From contig JADKIP010000014.1 of NCBI GenBank assembly GCA_016721185.1, forward strand, positions 248,001-312,000: DNA of 64,000 nucleotides, written 5' to 3'. Made by a program: the position numbers and the translations under genes. The number at the start of each line of letters is the position of its first letter. Within the stretch, counting starts at the first letter, position 1. This DNA is from Candidatus Dechloromonas phosphorivorans (lineage in GTDB: Bacteria > Pseudomonadota > Gammaproteobacteria > Burkholderiales > Rhodocyclaceae). Positions 45,227-53,570 of this stretch are shown here, one piece after another. The notes under the pieces are model-generated. The model was not told the DNA's origin. It searched no databases and saw only the letters and a program-made list of their open reading frames with translations.

Positions 45227-45621
45227 GTGGCGTCAGGGGTTGACTCACGCCCCAGATCAATCCCGACAAAGCGTCGGATGGTCTGGCTGTCGTAAAGGGC
45301 GTCTTCGATGCCCTCGTCCGAGAGACCGAAGCATTGCTGGGCAATGTACATCCGAAGCATTCGCATCAGACCGATCGGCTGACGGCCGCGACCACCACTG
45401 CTGGGGTAGAACGGGCGTACCGTTTTCTCGAGTATCGCCCACGGCGTGACTGCTTCGATCTCGGCTAAAAATCGATCTCGTCGTGTCTGCTTTTACTTCT
45501 GGCTGTATTCCAGTTCAGAAAAACTCGTTTGCATTGCCGCCTCTGCTTATTGACCTGACTAAGCGTATTTTCTCAAATGAACGGGCTTGCGTCAGGTTGC
45601 CGGGAATAAATCAGTGTTTCC
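45227..45621 (-). mobile_element. Truncated IS5-family copy
   Basis: This 395-bp segment matches 46416-46810 of the complete neighbouring IS5 copy with no gaps and few substitutions. It contains the right terminal repeat and the first third of the transposase. The remainder of the element is missing. The transposase start also carries a stop codon at about codon 14 (TAA in place of a Lys codon). The breakpoint is at 45227. Confidence 0.88.
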
Positions 45622-45625
45622 TTAA

Positions 45626-46810
45626 GGAAACACTGATCAATGCAAGCTGAAGCATTGATCGGTGGAAATTTTGGCGAAAAATTGTCGATTTTCATCTGAA
45701 ACGGTCGAAACTGGCCTATTTACAGGCTATTTCTCACTGTTAAGACGCAATTTGGCTGTCAGCACCCAATAACAAGCGGCGGGCCAGCACCAGATTGCTC
45801 AGGGCAAATAGCGAAAAGAGCTGAGCCGTGTTTTTGGCCAGGCCTTTGTAACGGGTCTTGCGGTACTTGAATATGTCTTTCACGACATGAAAAGGGTGTT
45901 CGACTTTGGCTCGAATACGGGCCTTGGCGTATTCGAGTTGTGCGACCAGTCGGCCCAGTTCGGTGCCGTCCAGCAGTTTACGTTTGCTGGGCTTCATGGC
46001 GACGTGCCATACCACCGTCGCCTCCTGACTTTCTTCCCGTTTTTCAATGCCTTGATAGCAGGCATCGCCAAATGCCGCTTCCTCTGCACCGTGCAGTAGC
46101 GCTTGGGCCTGCGTCACATCGCTGATATTACCTGCGGTGCCGATGACGGTGTGCACCAGTCCAGAGTGAGTATCCACGCCAATGTGCGCTTTCATGCCGA
46201 AGTGCCACTGCTTGCCTTTCTTGCTTTGGTGCATTTCCGGGTCGCGCTTGCCGGACAGGTTCTTGGTCGATGGTGGGGCGGCGATTAGGGTCGCATCGAC
46301 AATGGTGCCCTCACGAAGCAACAAGCCTTGCTCGGCCAGGTGGTGATTGATGGCGTTGAAGATGGATTCAGTGAGTTGGTGATGCTCGAGCAGGTGCCGA
46401 AAATTAAGCAGCGTGGTGGCGTCAGGGGCTGACTCACGCCCCAGATCAATCCCGACAAAGCGTCGGATGGCTTGGCTATCATAGAGGGCGTCTTCGATGC
46501 CTTCGTCCGAGAGACCGAAGCATTGCTGGGCGATGTACATCCGAAGCATTCGCATCAGACCAATCGGCTGACGGCCACGACCCCCACTGCTTGGGTAAAA
46601 CGGGCGTACCGTTTTCTCGAGTATCGCCCACGGCGTGACTGCTTCGATCTCGGCTAAAAACCGATCTCGTCGTGTCTGCTTTTTCTTCCGGCTGTATTCC
46701 AGTTCAGAAAAACTCGTTTGCACTACCGCCTCTGCTTATTGACCTGACTAAGCGTGTTTTCTCAAATCCCCTGGCTTCCGCCAGGTTGCCGGGAATAAAT
46801 CAGTGTTTCC
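45626..46810 (-). mobile_element. IS5-family insertion sequence, complete
   Basis: Both ends begin GGAAACACTGAT, reading inward from 45626 and from 46810. The 4-bp target duplication is TTAA (45622-45625 and 46811-46814), typical for IS5. Length is 1185 bp. It inserted exactly at the outer end of the truncated copy, so two ends lie back to back around one TTAA. Confidence 0.92.
45740..46723 (-). CDS. IS5-family transposase
   Basis: 327 residues, full length. N-terminal DUF772 region (EKTVRPFYPSSGGRGRQPIG, IAQQCFGLSDEGIEDALYDS) and a DDE catalytic core: IVDATLIAAPPSTKN, AAFGDACYQGIEKRE and KVEHPFHVVKDIFKYRKTRY. The frame is open and the element has intact ends, so it is probably active. Confidence 0.93.
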   Translation of the reverse strand: MQTSFSELEYSRKKKQTRRDRFLAEIEAVTPWAILEKTVRPFYPSSGGRGRQPIGLMRMLRMYIAQQCFGLSDEGIEDALYDSQAIRRFVGIDLGRESAPDATTLLNFRHLLEHHQLTESIFNAINHHLAEQGLLLREGTIVDATLIAAPPSTKNLSGKRDPEMHQSKKGKQWHFGMKAHIGVDTHSGLVHTVIGTAGNISDVTQAQALLHGAEEAAFGDACYQGIEKREESQEATVVWHVAMKPSKRKLLDGTELGRLVAQLEYAKARIRAKVEHPFHVVKDIFKYRKTRYKGLAKNTAQLFSLFALSNLVLARRLLLGADSQIAS

Positions 46811-46858
46811 TTAAGTGTAAATTTAACCGACACCAAGTCCAGCTTCGAATTGCCGCTT

Positions 46859-46948
46859 TCAATCAGCCGTTTTGCTAATCGTTTCCCGCTGGTGCGGGGT
46901 CAATTCCTTCAACGCACTCGACAGTTTCCGGAAATCGTTAGGCTTCAT
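46859..46948 (-). pseudogene. N-terminal remnant of a transposase (IS1595-like)
   Basis: A 29-codon frame (MKPNDFRKLSSALKELTPHQ) ends at an early stop and then continues in frame for ten more codons to the IS5 junction. The pattern resembles the N-terminus of IS1595-family transposases. It may be the gene into which the IS5 elements landed; no catalytic part is visible. Confidence 0.35.
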
Positions 46949-47094
46949 CGTCACACCTATCTGATTGCTTCAGATAGCTTTGTTATAGACCAACACGCAA
47001 AGATTACATAGCCTTTTTTACGCCCATCAAATGCCGTTAGAATGGACGGAAAGCGTTTGCCGCAGAGCGGCTTCATCATGCGGAAGGAAATTCC

Positions 47095-48369
47095 ATGCTT
47101 TGGAAACTGCCAAGTTTTACTTTGTGTCTTTTTTTGCTGGCTACCTCCGGCCTTGTCAGTGCCCAGATTCCCGACAAACTACCGCCACAGCAAGACTATC
47201 TCGGGGAAATTCGCCGGACACCGGATGGCAAGTTGGTCGCAATACCGGAGGCTGAGCTAGCGGCAAAAAATGGGCTGGCACCGAAAGCGACGATGCTTGT
47301 TGGCACGGGTGAAAAAATCAGCACGTTGACTGATGCCGTACGGCTGGCCAAGGATGGTGAGGTGATCGATATTCAGCCGGGCAATTACCGCGGTCAACCG
47401 GCGATATGGACCCAAAATAACCTGATTATTCGCGGCGTGGGTGAGCGTCCGGTGATGCTGGCAGATGGCAAAAGTGCCGAGGGCAAGGCGATCTGGGTGG
47501 TCAGGGGCGGGAATGTGCGGATCGAAAATATCGAATTTCGGGGTGCCCGGGTGGCGAGTCGCAACGGCGCTGGCATTCGTTTCGAGAAGGGCCATCTGAC
47601 GATTAAAGGCTGCCGCTTTGTCGATAATGAAATGGGGCTGCTCACTGGTAATTCGGCTGAACAGCACCTGGAGGTGATCGATAGCGAGTTTGGTGACGCG
47701 CCACGCCATGCGGGTGACTTGCACCATCTTCTTTATGTCGGCGCAATTGGTAAATTCGTCCTGCGCGGCAGCCATTTTTACAACGGTTACCTCGGTCATC
47801 TGGTCAAATCACGCGCCCGCGAGAACCATGTCCTTTACAACATGCTGGCCGATGGGGACGGTGGCAAGGCTTCCTATGAACTGGAATTTCCTAACGGCGG
47901 TATTGCATTTGTCATCGGCAATGTGATTGTCCAGAGTGCCGGAACGGATAATGCGAGCATGGTTTCTTACGGTGCAGAAGGTCCGCGCTGGGCTGATAAC
48001 GCACTTTATCTCTCCCATAACACCCTGCTCAACGATCACCATGCCGGGAGTTTTCTCAGTGTTGCAGCCGACAAGTTTCCGGCGATGGCCGAAGTCTGGG
48101 CAATTAACAATTTGACCATTGGCAACGGCAATTTCTACCCGCCGGCGCAAGGCCGGTTTGAGGGCAATCGCTCCGTTTCAAAGGCTGAGTTGATTGAGTA
48201 TGGCGGCTTTCCCTTGCGCCTGAGCAATCTGTCAGTGCTGCGTGGCGCCGTGCGTTTGCCCGGTAGTGTGGGTGACGTTGCGCTGTTGCCGAATGCTCAA
48301 TTCAATTATCCGGTCGGTACCCGTCCGCTTCGAGTGAGCAGCGCCTTGTCGCCCGGAGCTTTTCAGTAA
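47095..48369 (+). CDS. Exported right-handed beta-helix protein
   Basis: 424 residues. Signal peptide MLWKLPSFTLCLFLLATSGLVSA with GGAAGGAAA upstream. The body resembles parallel beta-helix repeats (IWVVRGGNVRIENIEFRGAR, LTIKGCRFVDNEMGLLTGNS, FVLRGSHFYNGYLGHLVKSR) of the carbohydrate-active type. Catalytic residues cannot be assigned. Substrate and location beyond export are unknown. It stands alone, convergent with psd. Confidence 0.75.
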   Translation: MLWKLPSFTLCLFLLATSGLVSAQIPDKLPPQQDYLGEIRRTPDGKLVAIPEAELAAKNGLAPKATMLVGTGEKISTLTDAVRLAKDGEVIDIQPGNYRGQPAIWTQNNLIIRGVGERPVMLADGKSAEGKAIWVVRGGNVRIENIEFRGARVASRNGAGIRFEKGHLTIKGCRFVDNEMGLLTGNSAEQHLEVIDSEFGDAPRHAGDLHHLLYVGAIGKFVLRGSHFYNGYLGHLVKSRARENHVLYNMLADGDGGKASYELEFPNGGIAFVIGNVIVQSAGTDNASMVSYGAEGPRWADNALYLSHNTLLNDHHAGSFLSVAADKFPAMAEVWAINNLTIGNGNFYPPAQGRFEGNRSVSKAELIEYGGFPLRLSNLSVLRGAVRLPGSVGDVALLPNAQFNYPVGTRPLRVSSALSPGAFQ

Positions 48370-48505
48370 GGTTTTCCTGAGCCATATTTTCAGGCGCTTG
48401 ATCGAGGTAGCCGACGCCAAGGTTTTTGCCAAGCCACTGTAGGAAGCCGCTGGCCAGGCTCCGCCGGCTTGGCTGACCTGGCTGCAAGGTGAGCCACAAG
48501 ATGAA

Positions 48506-49366
48506 TCAGGCGGTAGCAGAACCCATTGCCTCACCCATCCGGATGGCGCGGGCTGGGGCCCAATCGGGATTAAAGGCCAGCGTGTTCTTCGGGAAGAGCA
48601 TGACGACCGTTGAGCCGAGCAGGAAACGACCCATTTCCTGGCCTTTTTTCAGGTTGACCGCAGCATTGCCACCGGCAGTGTCGTAGCGCCATTCCCGGAT
48701 GACGCCGGGGCGTGGTGGGTTGATCAAGCCATGCCAGACGGTGGCCATGCTGCCAACGATGGTTGCGCCGACCAGCGTCAGCACAAAGGGGCCAAACGCG
48801 GATTCAAAAACACAGACGACGCGTTCGTTGCGGGCAAACAAGCCAGGTACGCCACGGGCTGTCGTCGGGTTGACCGAGAAGAGTTCGCCCGGCACGTAAA
48901 TCATTCGGGTCAGGCGGCCATCGCACGGCATGTGGATACGGTGGTAATCGCGCGGGCTGAGGTAAAGCGTCGCAAAGGCGCCATCCTGAAATTGCGCCGC
49001 CAGTTCGCGGTCGCCACCGACCAGTGCCGTGGTCGAGTAGCTGTGCCCCTTGGCCTGAAAAATCTGGTCGCGCTCAATCGGGCCGAATTGGCTGATCGCG
49101 CCATCGACCGGGCAGAGGAAATGCGCCTCGGCCTGGGGGCGGGCGCCGGCTTTCAGCGGCCGGGTAAAGAATTCGTTGAAGCTTTTGTAGCTGGCGATAT
49201 CCGGATTGGCCGCCTCGTCCATATTGACGCCGTAGCGGCCGACAAACCAGCGGATGACCGAGGTCGTCAGGCTCCCCGCCTCGGCGCTGGCCAGTTTGCC
49301 GGCGAGGATGGTCAGGGCCTGTTTGGGCAGGAGATATTGGGGCAGAACTGCGAGGCGGTCGGACAC
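48506..49366 (-). CDS. psd: Phosphatidylserine decarboxylase proenzyme
   Basis: 286 residues. Membrane-associated enzyme that makes phosphatidylethanolamine. The self-cleavage site LGST, which yields the pyruvoyl group, is present near the C-terminus (GRFLLGSTVVMLF). The catalytic His/Asp motifs PVDGAISQFGPI and YLSPRDYHRIHMP are intact. An exact copy of the over-represented 12-mer lies in it at 48653-48664. Confidence 0.95.
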   Translation of the reverse strand: MSDRLAVLPQYLLPKQALTILAGKLASAEAGSLTTSVIRWFVGRYGVNMDEAANPDIASYKSFNEFFTRPLKAGARPQAEAHFLCPVDGAISQFGPIERDQIFQAKGHSYSTTALVGGDRELAAQFQDGAFATLYLSPRDYHRIHMPCDGRLTRMIYVPGELFSVNPTTARGVPGLFARNERVVCVFESAFGPFVLTLVGATIVGSMATVWHGLINPPRPGVIREWRYDTAGGNAAVNLKKGQEMGRFLLGSTVVMLFPKNTLAFNPDWAPARAIRMGEAMGSATA

Positions 49367-49396
49367 GATGAAATCAGTAAAAAAGGGGGCTAGGCA

Positions 49397-50470
49397 TTAT
49401 ACGGGCTCGTCAAATGCTGAAACGCTTTCGATCGGTTGGCTGGTCGCCATCGACCAGTGTGCCTTGCGCCATTTTTCCCGCTCACCGTTGCCAGTGAAGG
49501 TCCAGGCAACCAGACGGCTTTGTTTCTGCCCTTGTCCCATACCAATGATCCGGGAATCCGCGACGTGCACTTTTTTCAGGGCGACTTCAATATGCTCAAG
49601 ATTTTCGGCTTGCGAAACCAGGCTGGTGAACCACATGACGCGCTTCGGTATGGCGGCGCTTTGTTCAATCATGCGTTTGACGAAGGCACGTTCGCCTCCG
49701 TTACACCACAACTCTGTGCCACCGCCACCAAAGTTGAGGCGGGGCTGGGCGGCGCCGCGCTTCGCGCCGGGCTTGTTGAGGTTATTCCACTTGCGCTGGC
49801 TGACGGCCATCACCTCGTCGGGCGAGTTATGGAATGGCGGGTTGCAAATACTGACATCAAAATTTTCGCCGGAGCGCAGCAAGCCGGTAAAGACGTTATC
49901 CCAAACCGGCTGATGGCGTAATTCGACGGCTGCGGTCAACTGCGGATTTTTGCTCAAAATCATCTGGGCATTGGCGAGCGCAGCTTCGTCGATATCGACA
50001 CCGAGAAAGCGCCAGCCATATTCGGCGTTACCAATCAGCGGGTAAACGCAGTTAGCGCCGACACCGATATCGAGAATGCGGATATCTGCGCCGGTCGGCA
50101 CAACTTTCTTGTTGCAGGTCGCGAGCAGGTCGGCGACCTGATGAATGTAGTCGGCCCGGCCCGGAATGGGGGGGCAAAGGTAGCCAGCAGGAATTTCCCA
50201 GCCCCGGATACCATAATGCAGCGCCAGTAATGCCCGGTTGAAGGCTTTGACGGCGCTGGGGTTGGCGAAATCGATACTCGGCGTGCCCGCGCTAGTGGTG
50301 ATGATGAACTTGACCAGCCCGGGGGCGACGGCGGTCAGCGCGGCGAAATCGTAGCCGGCAGCGTTCTTGTTACGCGGGTGAATGCTGGACTGGGCCGGCT
50401 TTGCCGAGACGGGTTTCTTTTTGACGGGCGCCGGTATGGGCTGCGGGATTGGTGCTGTAGTCTCGGACAT
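49397..50470 (-). CDS. rlmF: 23S rRNA (adenine-1618 N6)-methyltransferase
   Basis: 357 residues. SAM-binding loop LDIGVGANCVYPLIG and the N6-adenine methyltransferase motif NPPFHNS. The core starts with IHPRNKNAAGYDFAALTAVA; a Lys/Pro/Ala-rich N-terminal extension of about 30 residues precedes it. Homologous to E. coli YbiN. It lies 30 bases upstream of psd on the same strand. Confidence 0.92.
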   Translation of the reverse strand: MSETTAPIPQPIPAPVKKKPVSAKPAQSSIHPRNKNAAGYDFAALTAVAPGLVKFIITTSAGTPSIDFANPSAVKAFNRALLALHYGIRGWEIPAGYLCPPIPGRADYIHQVADLLATCNKKVVPTGADIRILDIGVGANCVYPLIGNAEYGWRFLGVDIDEAALANAQMILSKNPQLTAAVELRHQPVWDNVFTGLLRSGENFDVSICNPPFHNSPDEVMAVSQRKWNNLNKPGAKRGAAQPRLNFGGGGTELWCNGGERAFVKRMIEQSAAIPKRVMWFTSLVSQAENLEHIEVALKKVHVADSRIIGMGQGQKQSRLVAWTFTGNGEREKWRKAHWSMATSQPIESVSAFDEPV

Positions 50471-50520
50471 AAACTCTTGGGTGATGGCTTGAATATCCCA
50501 AGTATCCCACGAGCCGGCAG

Positions 50521-50973
50521 TCAGGCCGGCATGTGTTTGGCCAGAAAGCGATCTAGCTGATTGGCAAACGATTGTCGATCAGCCAGGCTAAAGGCCGCCG
50601 GGCCGCCGGTTTCGACCCCGGCGCCGCGCAGTTCGTCCATGAAATTGCGCATGGTTAATATTTCTTGAATATTCGCTGTGGTGTAAAGCTCACCCCGCGG
50701 ATTCAATGCATAAGCGCCGCGCTCGATCACCAGCGAGGCGAGCGGAATGTCGGCGGTGATCACCAGGTCACCGGCCGCCAGTTGCTCGACAATATGGGCG
50801 TCGGCGACATCAAAACCCGAGGGCACCTGAATGGCCCGAATGAAACGCGACGGTGGCGTGCGCAACATCTGGTTGGCGACCAGCGTCGTCGATATCTGCA
50901 AGCGTTCCGCCGCGCGAAAGATGATTTCCTTGATGACTACCGGACAGGCGTCGGCATCGACCCATATCTGCAT
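50521..50973 (-). CDS. yaiI: UPF0178 family protein (YaiI-like)
   Basis: 150 residues from the ATG at 50973; an extra 28-codon N-terminal extension of the open frame overlaps the next gene and is unlikely. UPF0178 features: MQIWVDADACPVVIKEIIFR, VITADIPLASLVIERGAYAL and NPRGELYTTANI. A PIN-like fold with conserved Asp residues; function not established. Its start overlaps the nnrS stop (TGATG). Confidence 0.88.
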   Translation of the reverse strand: MQIWVDADACPVVIKEIIFRAAERLQISTTLVANQMLRTPPSRFIRAIQVPSGFDVADAHIVEQLAAGDLVITADIPLASLVIERGAYALNPRGELYTTANIQEILTMRNFMDELRGAGVETGGPAAFSLADRQSFANQLDRFLAKHMPA

Positions 50974-52133
50974 CAATGCTCCTTGCCGTCGACCCGCGGC
51001 TGCATCAGGAAGGGAATGTAACGCCAGGCGAGGATGCCGAAACCGGCCAGCCAGCAAATCGCCGAGAGCTGGATCCAGAACAGGTAAGCGGCCGGGAAAA
51101 TCTGCGGCGCGATCAGGCGCATCAAGAGTGCGAACAACATGATGTAGAGGACTAATTTGTCCATCGGCTCAAACACCACTTTGCGCCCGGTATGTCCTTT
51201 TGAAATACGAATGATCATCGATGGAATGACCGCGCCCATTGCACCAAAAGTGAAGAGGTGAACAGACACCGAGCCGACCCAGGTGAAGTGCGTGACGTAA
51301 CCGAGCGCTTCGATCAGCAACTGGCCCACGATCGCTAGATAGCCGACGTACATGATCCCAAGATCGATCCGTTTAAAAGCCAATTGCGGTTTCCAGAAGC
51401 AAAAGCGGATGCCGAGCAAAATTGCCAGTAAAAAAGCAATTGCTGCGGTCAACGGCTTGGGGAGGGCAAATTCCACGACCAGCAACAGGGCAAGCAGTTT
51501 GATCGCCATGTCCAGTTTCGGCTGACGCAGGATTGCTACCTGGAAAATGCTTTTCATGAATTGCGTCAGCGTGCGTTCAAGCATGACCAGAAAAGCCAGC
51601 CGGAAGAGGCTGATCGCCATGGTGTAGCCAGCGCTGAAATTGTCGCCAAAAAGCATCAGGTATTTGGCGATCAGGAAGGCCGGCAGCATGAACAGGAAAA
51701 GCGCGTTGTCACGATAACTGTCCCGCTCACGATGGCGAATCAGCGTCCACATCAGCATGGCGACGATGCAACCGAGGAAGAGGTTGCACGAGATGACTAA
51801 AATGGGCGTCGGCCAGTGACCGCCGAAACTCATGGCAAAACGCTCGAAAATCCAGGCGCCGGCAAGCAGCATGAGCGCCGGGCCGTGATAGCCGCGAATG
51901 TTGACCCAGTTCTTGGTTGAGGTCAGCAGAAAACCACCCAGTACCGCCCAGCCAAAGCCGAAAAACATCTCATGGGCGTGCCACTGGATCGACGTAAAGC
52001 GTACCGACGGCGCTGGCAGGTAGCCGCTGAAAATAAGCGCCCAAAGTACCGGCAGAATTGCCCCTGCCAGGCAGGCTAGTGAAAACAGCGGACGAAAGCC
52101 GACCAGCCAGATTGGATGGGTCGAAAACTGCAT
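50973..52133 (-). CDS. nnrS: NnrS family membrane protein
   Basis: 386 residues with about 12 membrane helices. Family features WLVGFRPLFSLACLAGAILP, WHAHEMFFGFGWAVLGGFLL and VSVHLFTFGAMGAVIPSMII, with conserved His residues in WHAHEM and VHLFTFG. NnrS proteins are linked to nitric oxide stress and denitrification. No nor or nir gene is in the window. Confidence 0.88.
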   Translation of the reverse strand: MQFSTHPIWLVGFRPLFSLACLAGAILPVLWALIFSGYLPAPSVRFTSIQWHAHEMFFGFGWAVLGGFLLTSTKNWVNIRGYHGPALMLLAGAWIFERFAMSFGGHWPTPILVISCNLFLGCIVAMLMWTLIRHRERDSYRDNALFLFMLPAFLIAKYLMLFGDNFSAGYTMAISLFRLAFLVMLERTLTQFMKSIFQVAILRQPKLDMAIKLLALLLVVEFALPKPLTAAIAFLLAILLGIRFCFWKPQLAFKRIDLGIMYVGYLAIVGQLLIEALGYVTHFTWVGSVSVHLFTFGAMGAVIPSMIIRISKGHTGRKVVFEPMDKLVLYIMLFALLMRLIAPQIFPAAYLFWIQLSAICWLAGFGILAWRYIPFLMQPRVDGKEH

Positions 52134-52305
52134 GGCGAACCTTTCACAACAACTTTTTGTCAGAGCATGGAGTTTAGCGAGCAGATGGCGCTTTGGCCTT
52201 GATTTGTGCCAGAGTGGGCAAGCAAAAACCCTGACGATCGCGTAAAATCCAAAGCTTGGTCGTGACTACGTTTGAGCCACTTGGGTCCGGCTACTTTCCT
52301 GAAGG

Positions 52306-53568
52306 ATGAAGATGAAGCGTGTGGACGATTTCCGCTTGCGGCTTGGCAAGCACGAGCTTGTGCCGATCATGATTGGTGGCATGGGTGTTGATATTTCGAC
52401 GGCCGATCTGGCCGTGGAGGCTGCCCGTCTGGGCGGCGTTGGCCATATTTCCGATGCGATGATCAATACCGTCGCAGACCGCCGCTACGATACAAAGCAA
52501 GTTAAAGAAAAACTGGCTTTTTATAAATATAACGTCAAGAACGAAGACAAGTCGGCCATCAAGTTTGATCTGGGTAAATTAGCCGAGGCAACCCGCCTGC
52601 ACGTTGAGCACGCCATGGGGCGCAAGACAGGTTCCGGCCTGATCTTCATCAACTGCATGGAAAAGCTGACCATGAACGCGCCGCGAGAGACCCTCAAGGT
52701 TCGCATGGCTGCTGCCCTTGACGCCGGGATCGACGGAATGACGCTGGCGGCTGGCCTGCACCTCGGCTCCTTCTCGCTGCTCGAAGATCACCCACGTTTT
52801 CGTGATGCCAAACTCGGCATCATCGTGTCCTCCGTCCGCGCTTTGCAACTCTTCCTCAAGAAGAGCGCTCGGACCAATCGTATGCCTGACTACGTTGTTG
52901 TCGAAGGGCCGTTGGCCGGTGGTCACCTCGGTTTTGGCATGGATTGGGCGCAATACGATCTGGCGACCATCGTTGCTGAAGTCATCAAGTTCCTTAAGGA
53001 TGAGCATCTCGATATCCCGGTGATTCCCGCTGGCGGTATCTTTACGGGCACCGACGCAACCCGCTTCCTGGAAGCCGGCGCTGCTGCTGTGCAGGTGGCA
53101 ACCCGCTTTACGGTATCCAAAGAGTGCGGCTTGCCTGACCCGATCAAGCAGGAATACTTCAAGGCCACTGAAGACGATATCGAAGTCAATCAGATTTCCC
53201 CGACCGGTTATCCGATGCGGATGATCAAGAGCAGCCCGGCCATCGGAGATGGCATTCGCCCGAATTGTGAGGCTTACGGCTACCTGCTTGATGCCAACGG
53301 AAAATGTGCATATGTGACTTCCTATAATCGTGAAGTTGCGGCACACCCGGGGGCGCGCAAAGTGTCGGTGATGGACAAAACCTGTCTTTGTACGCAAATG
53401 CGCAACTTTGATTTATGGACCTGCGGGCAACTGACCTATCGCCTCAAAGATACGTCGACGCTTGATGCTTCCGGCCAATATCAACTCCTGACCGCCGAGC
53501 ATATTTTCAAGGATTATCAGTTCAGTGTTGATAACAAGGTTGCTCTACCAGAGCCTGCCGTAGCCTGA
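52306..53568 (+). CDS. Nitronate monooxygenase-type FMN oxidoreductase
   Basis: 420 residues. TIM-barrel FMN enzyme of the 2-nitropropane dioxygenase family (VPIMIGGMGVDISTADLAVE, VVVEGPLAGGHLGFGMDWA, DIPVIPAGGIFTGTDATRFL, AAAVQVATRFTVSKEC). It has a C-terminal extension with a Cys cluster (DKTCLCTQMRNFDLWTCGQL), which is found in a subgroup also related to enoyl-ACP reductase FabK-like proteins. The physiological substrate is not clear. An ATG at 52312 is an alternative start. Confidence 0.85.
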   Translation: MKMKRVDDFRLRLGKHELVPIMIGGMGVDISTADLAVEAARLGGVGHISDAMINTVADRRYDTKQVKEKLAFYKYNVKNEDKSAIKFDLGKLAEATRLHVEHAMGRKTGSGLIFINCMEKLTMNAPRETLKVRMAAALDAGIDGMTLAAGLHLGSFSLLEDHPRFRDAKLGIIVSSVRALQLFLKKSARTNRMPDYVVVEGPLAGGHLGFGMDWAQYDLATIVAEVIKFLKDEHLDIPVIPAGGIFTGTDATRFLEAGAAAVQVATRFTVSKECGLPDPIKQEYFKATEDDIEVNQISPTGYPMRMIKSSPAIGDGIRPNCEAYGYLLDANGKCAYVTSYNREVAAHPGARKVSVMDKTCLCTQMRNFDLWTCGQLTYRLKDTSTLDASGQYQLLTAEHIFKDYQFSVDNKVALPEPAVA

Positions 53569-53570
53569 CG

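Noticed and set aside
48302..48499. 65-codon minus-strand frame between psd and the beta-helix gene
   Set aside because: It overlaps the 3' end of the beta-helix gene, has no ribosome binding site or family likeness, and loses sensible composition in its second half.
50160..50176. Run of seven G's in rlmF as a phase-variable tract
   Set aside because: The gene is intact and a housekeeping rRNA methyltransferase; a single 7-base run in GC-rich DNA is not enough to claim phase variation.
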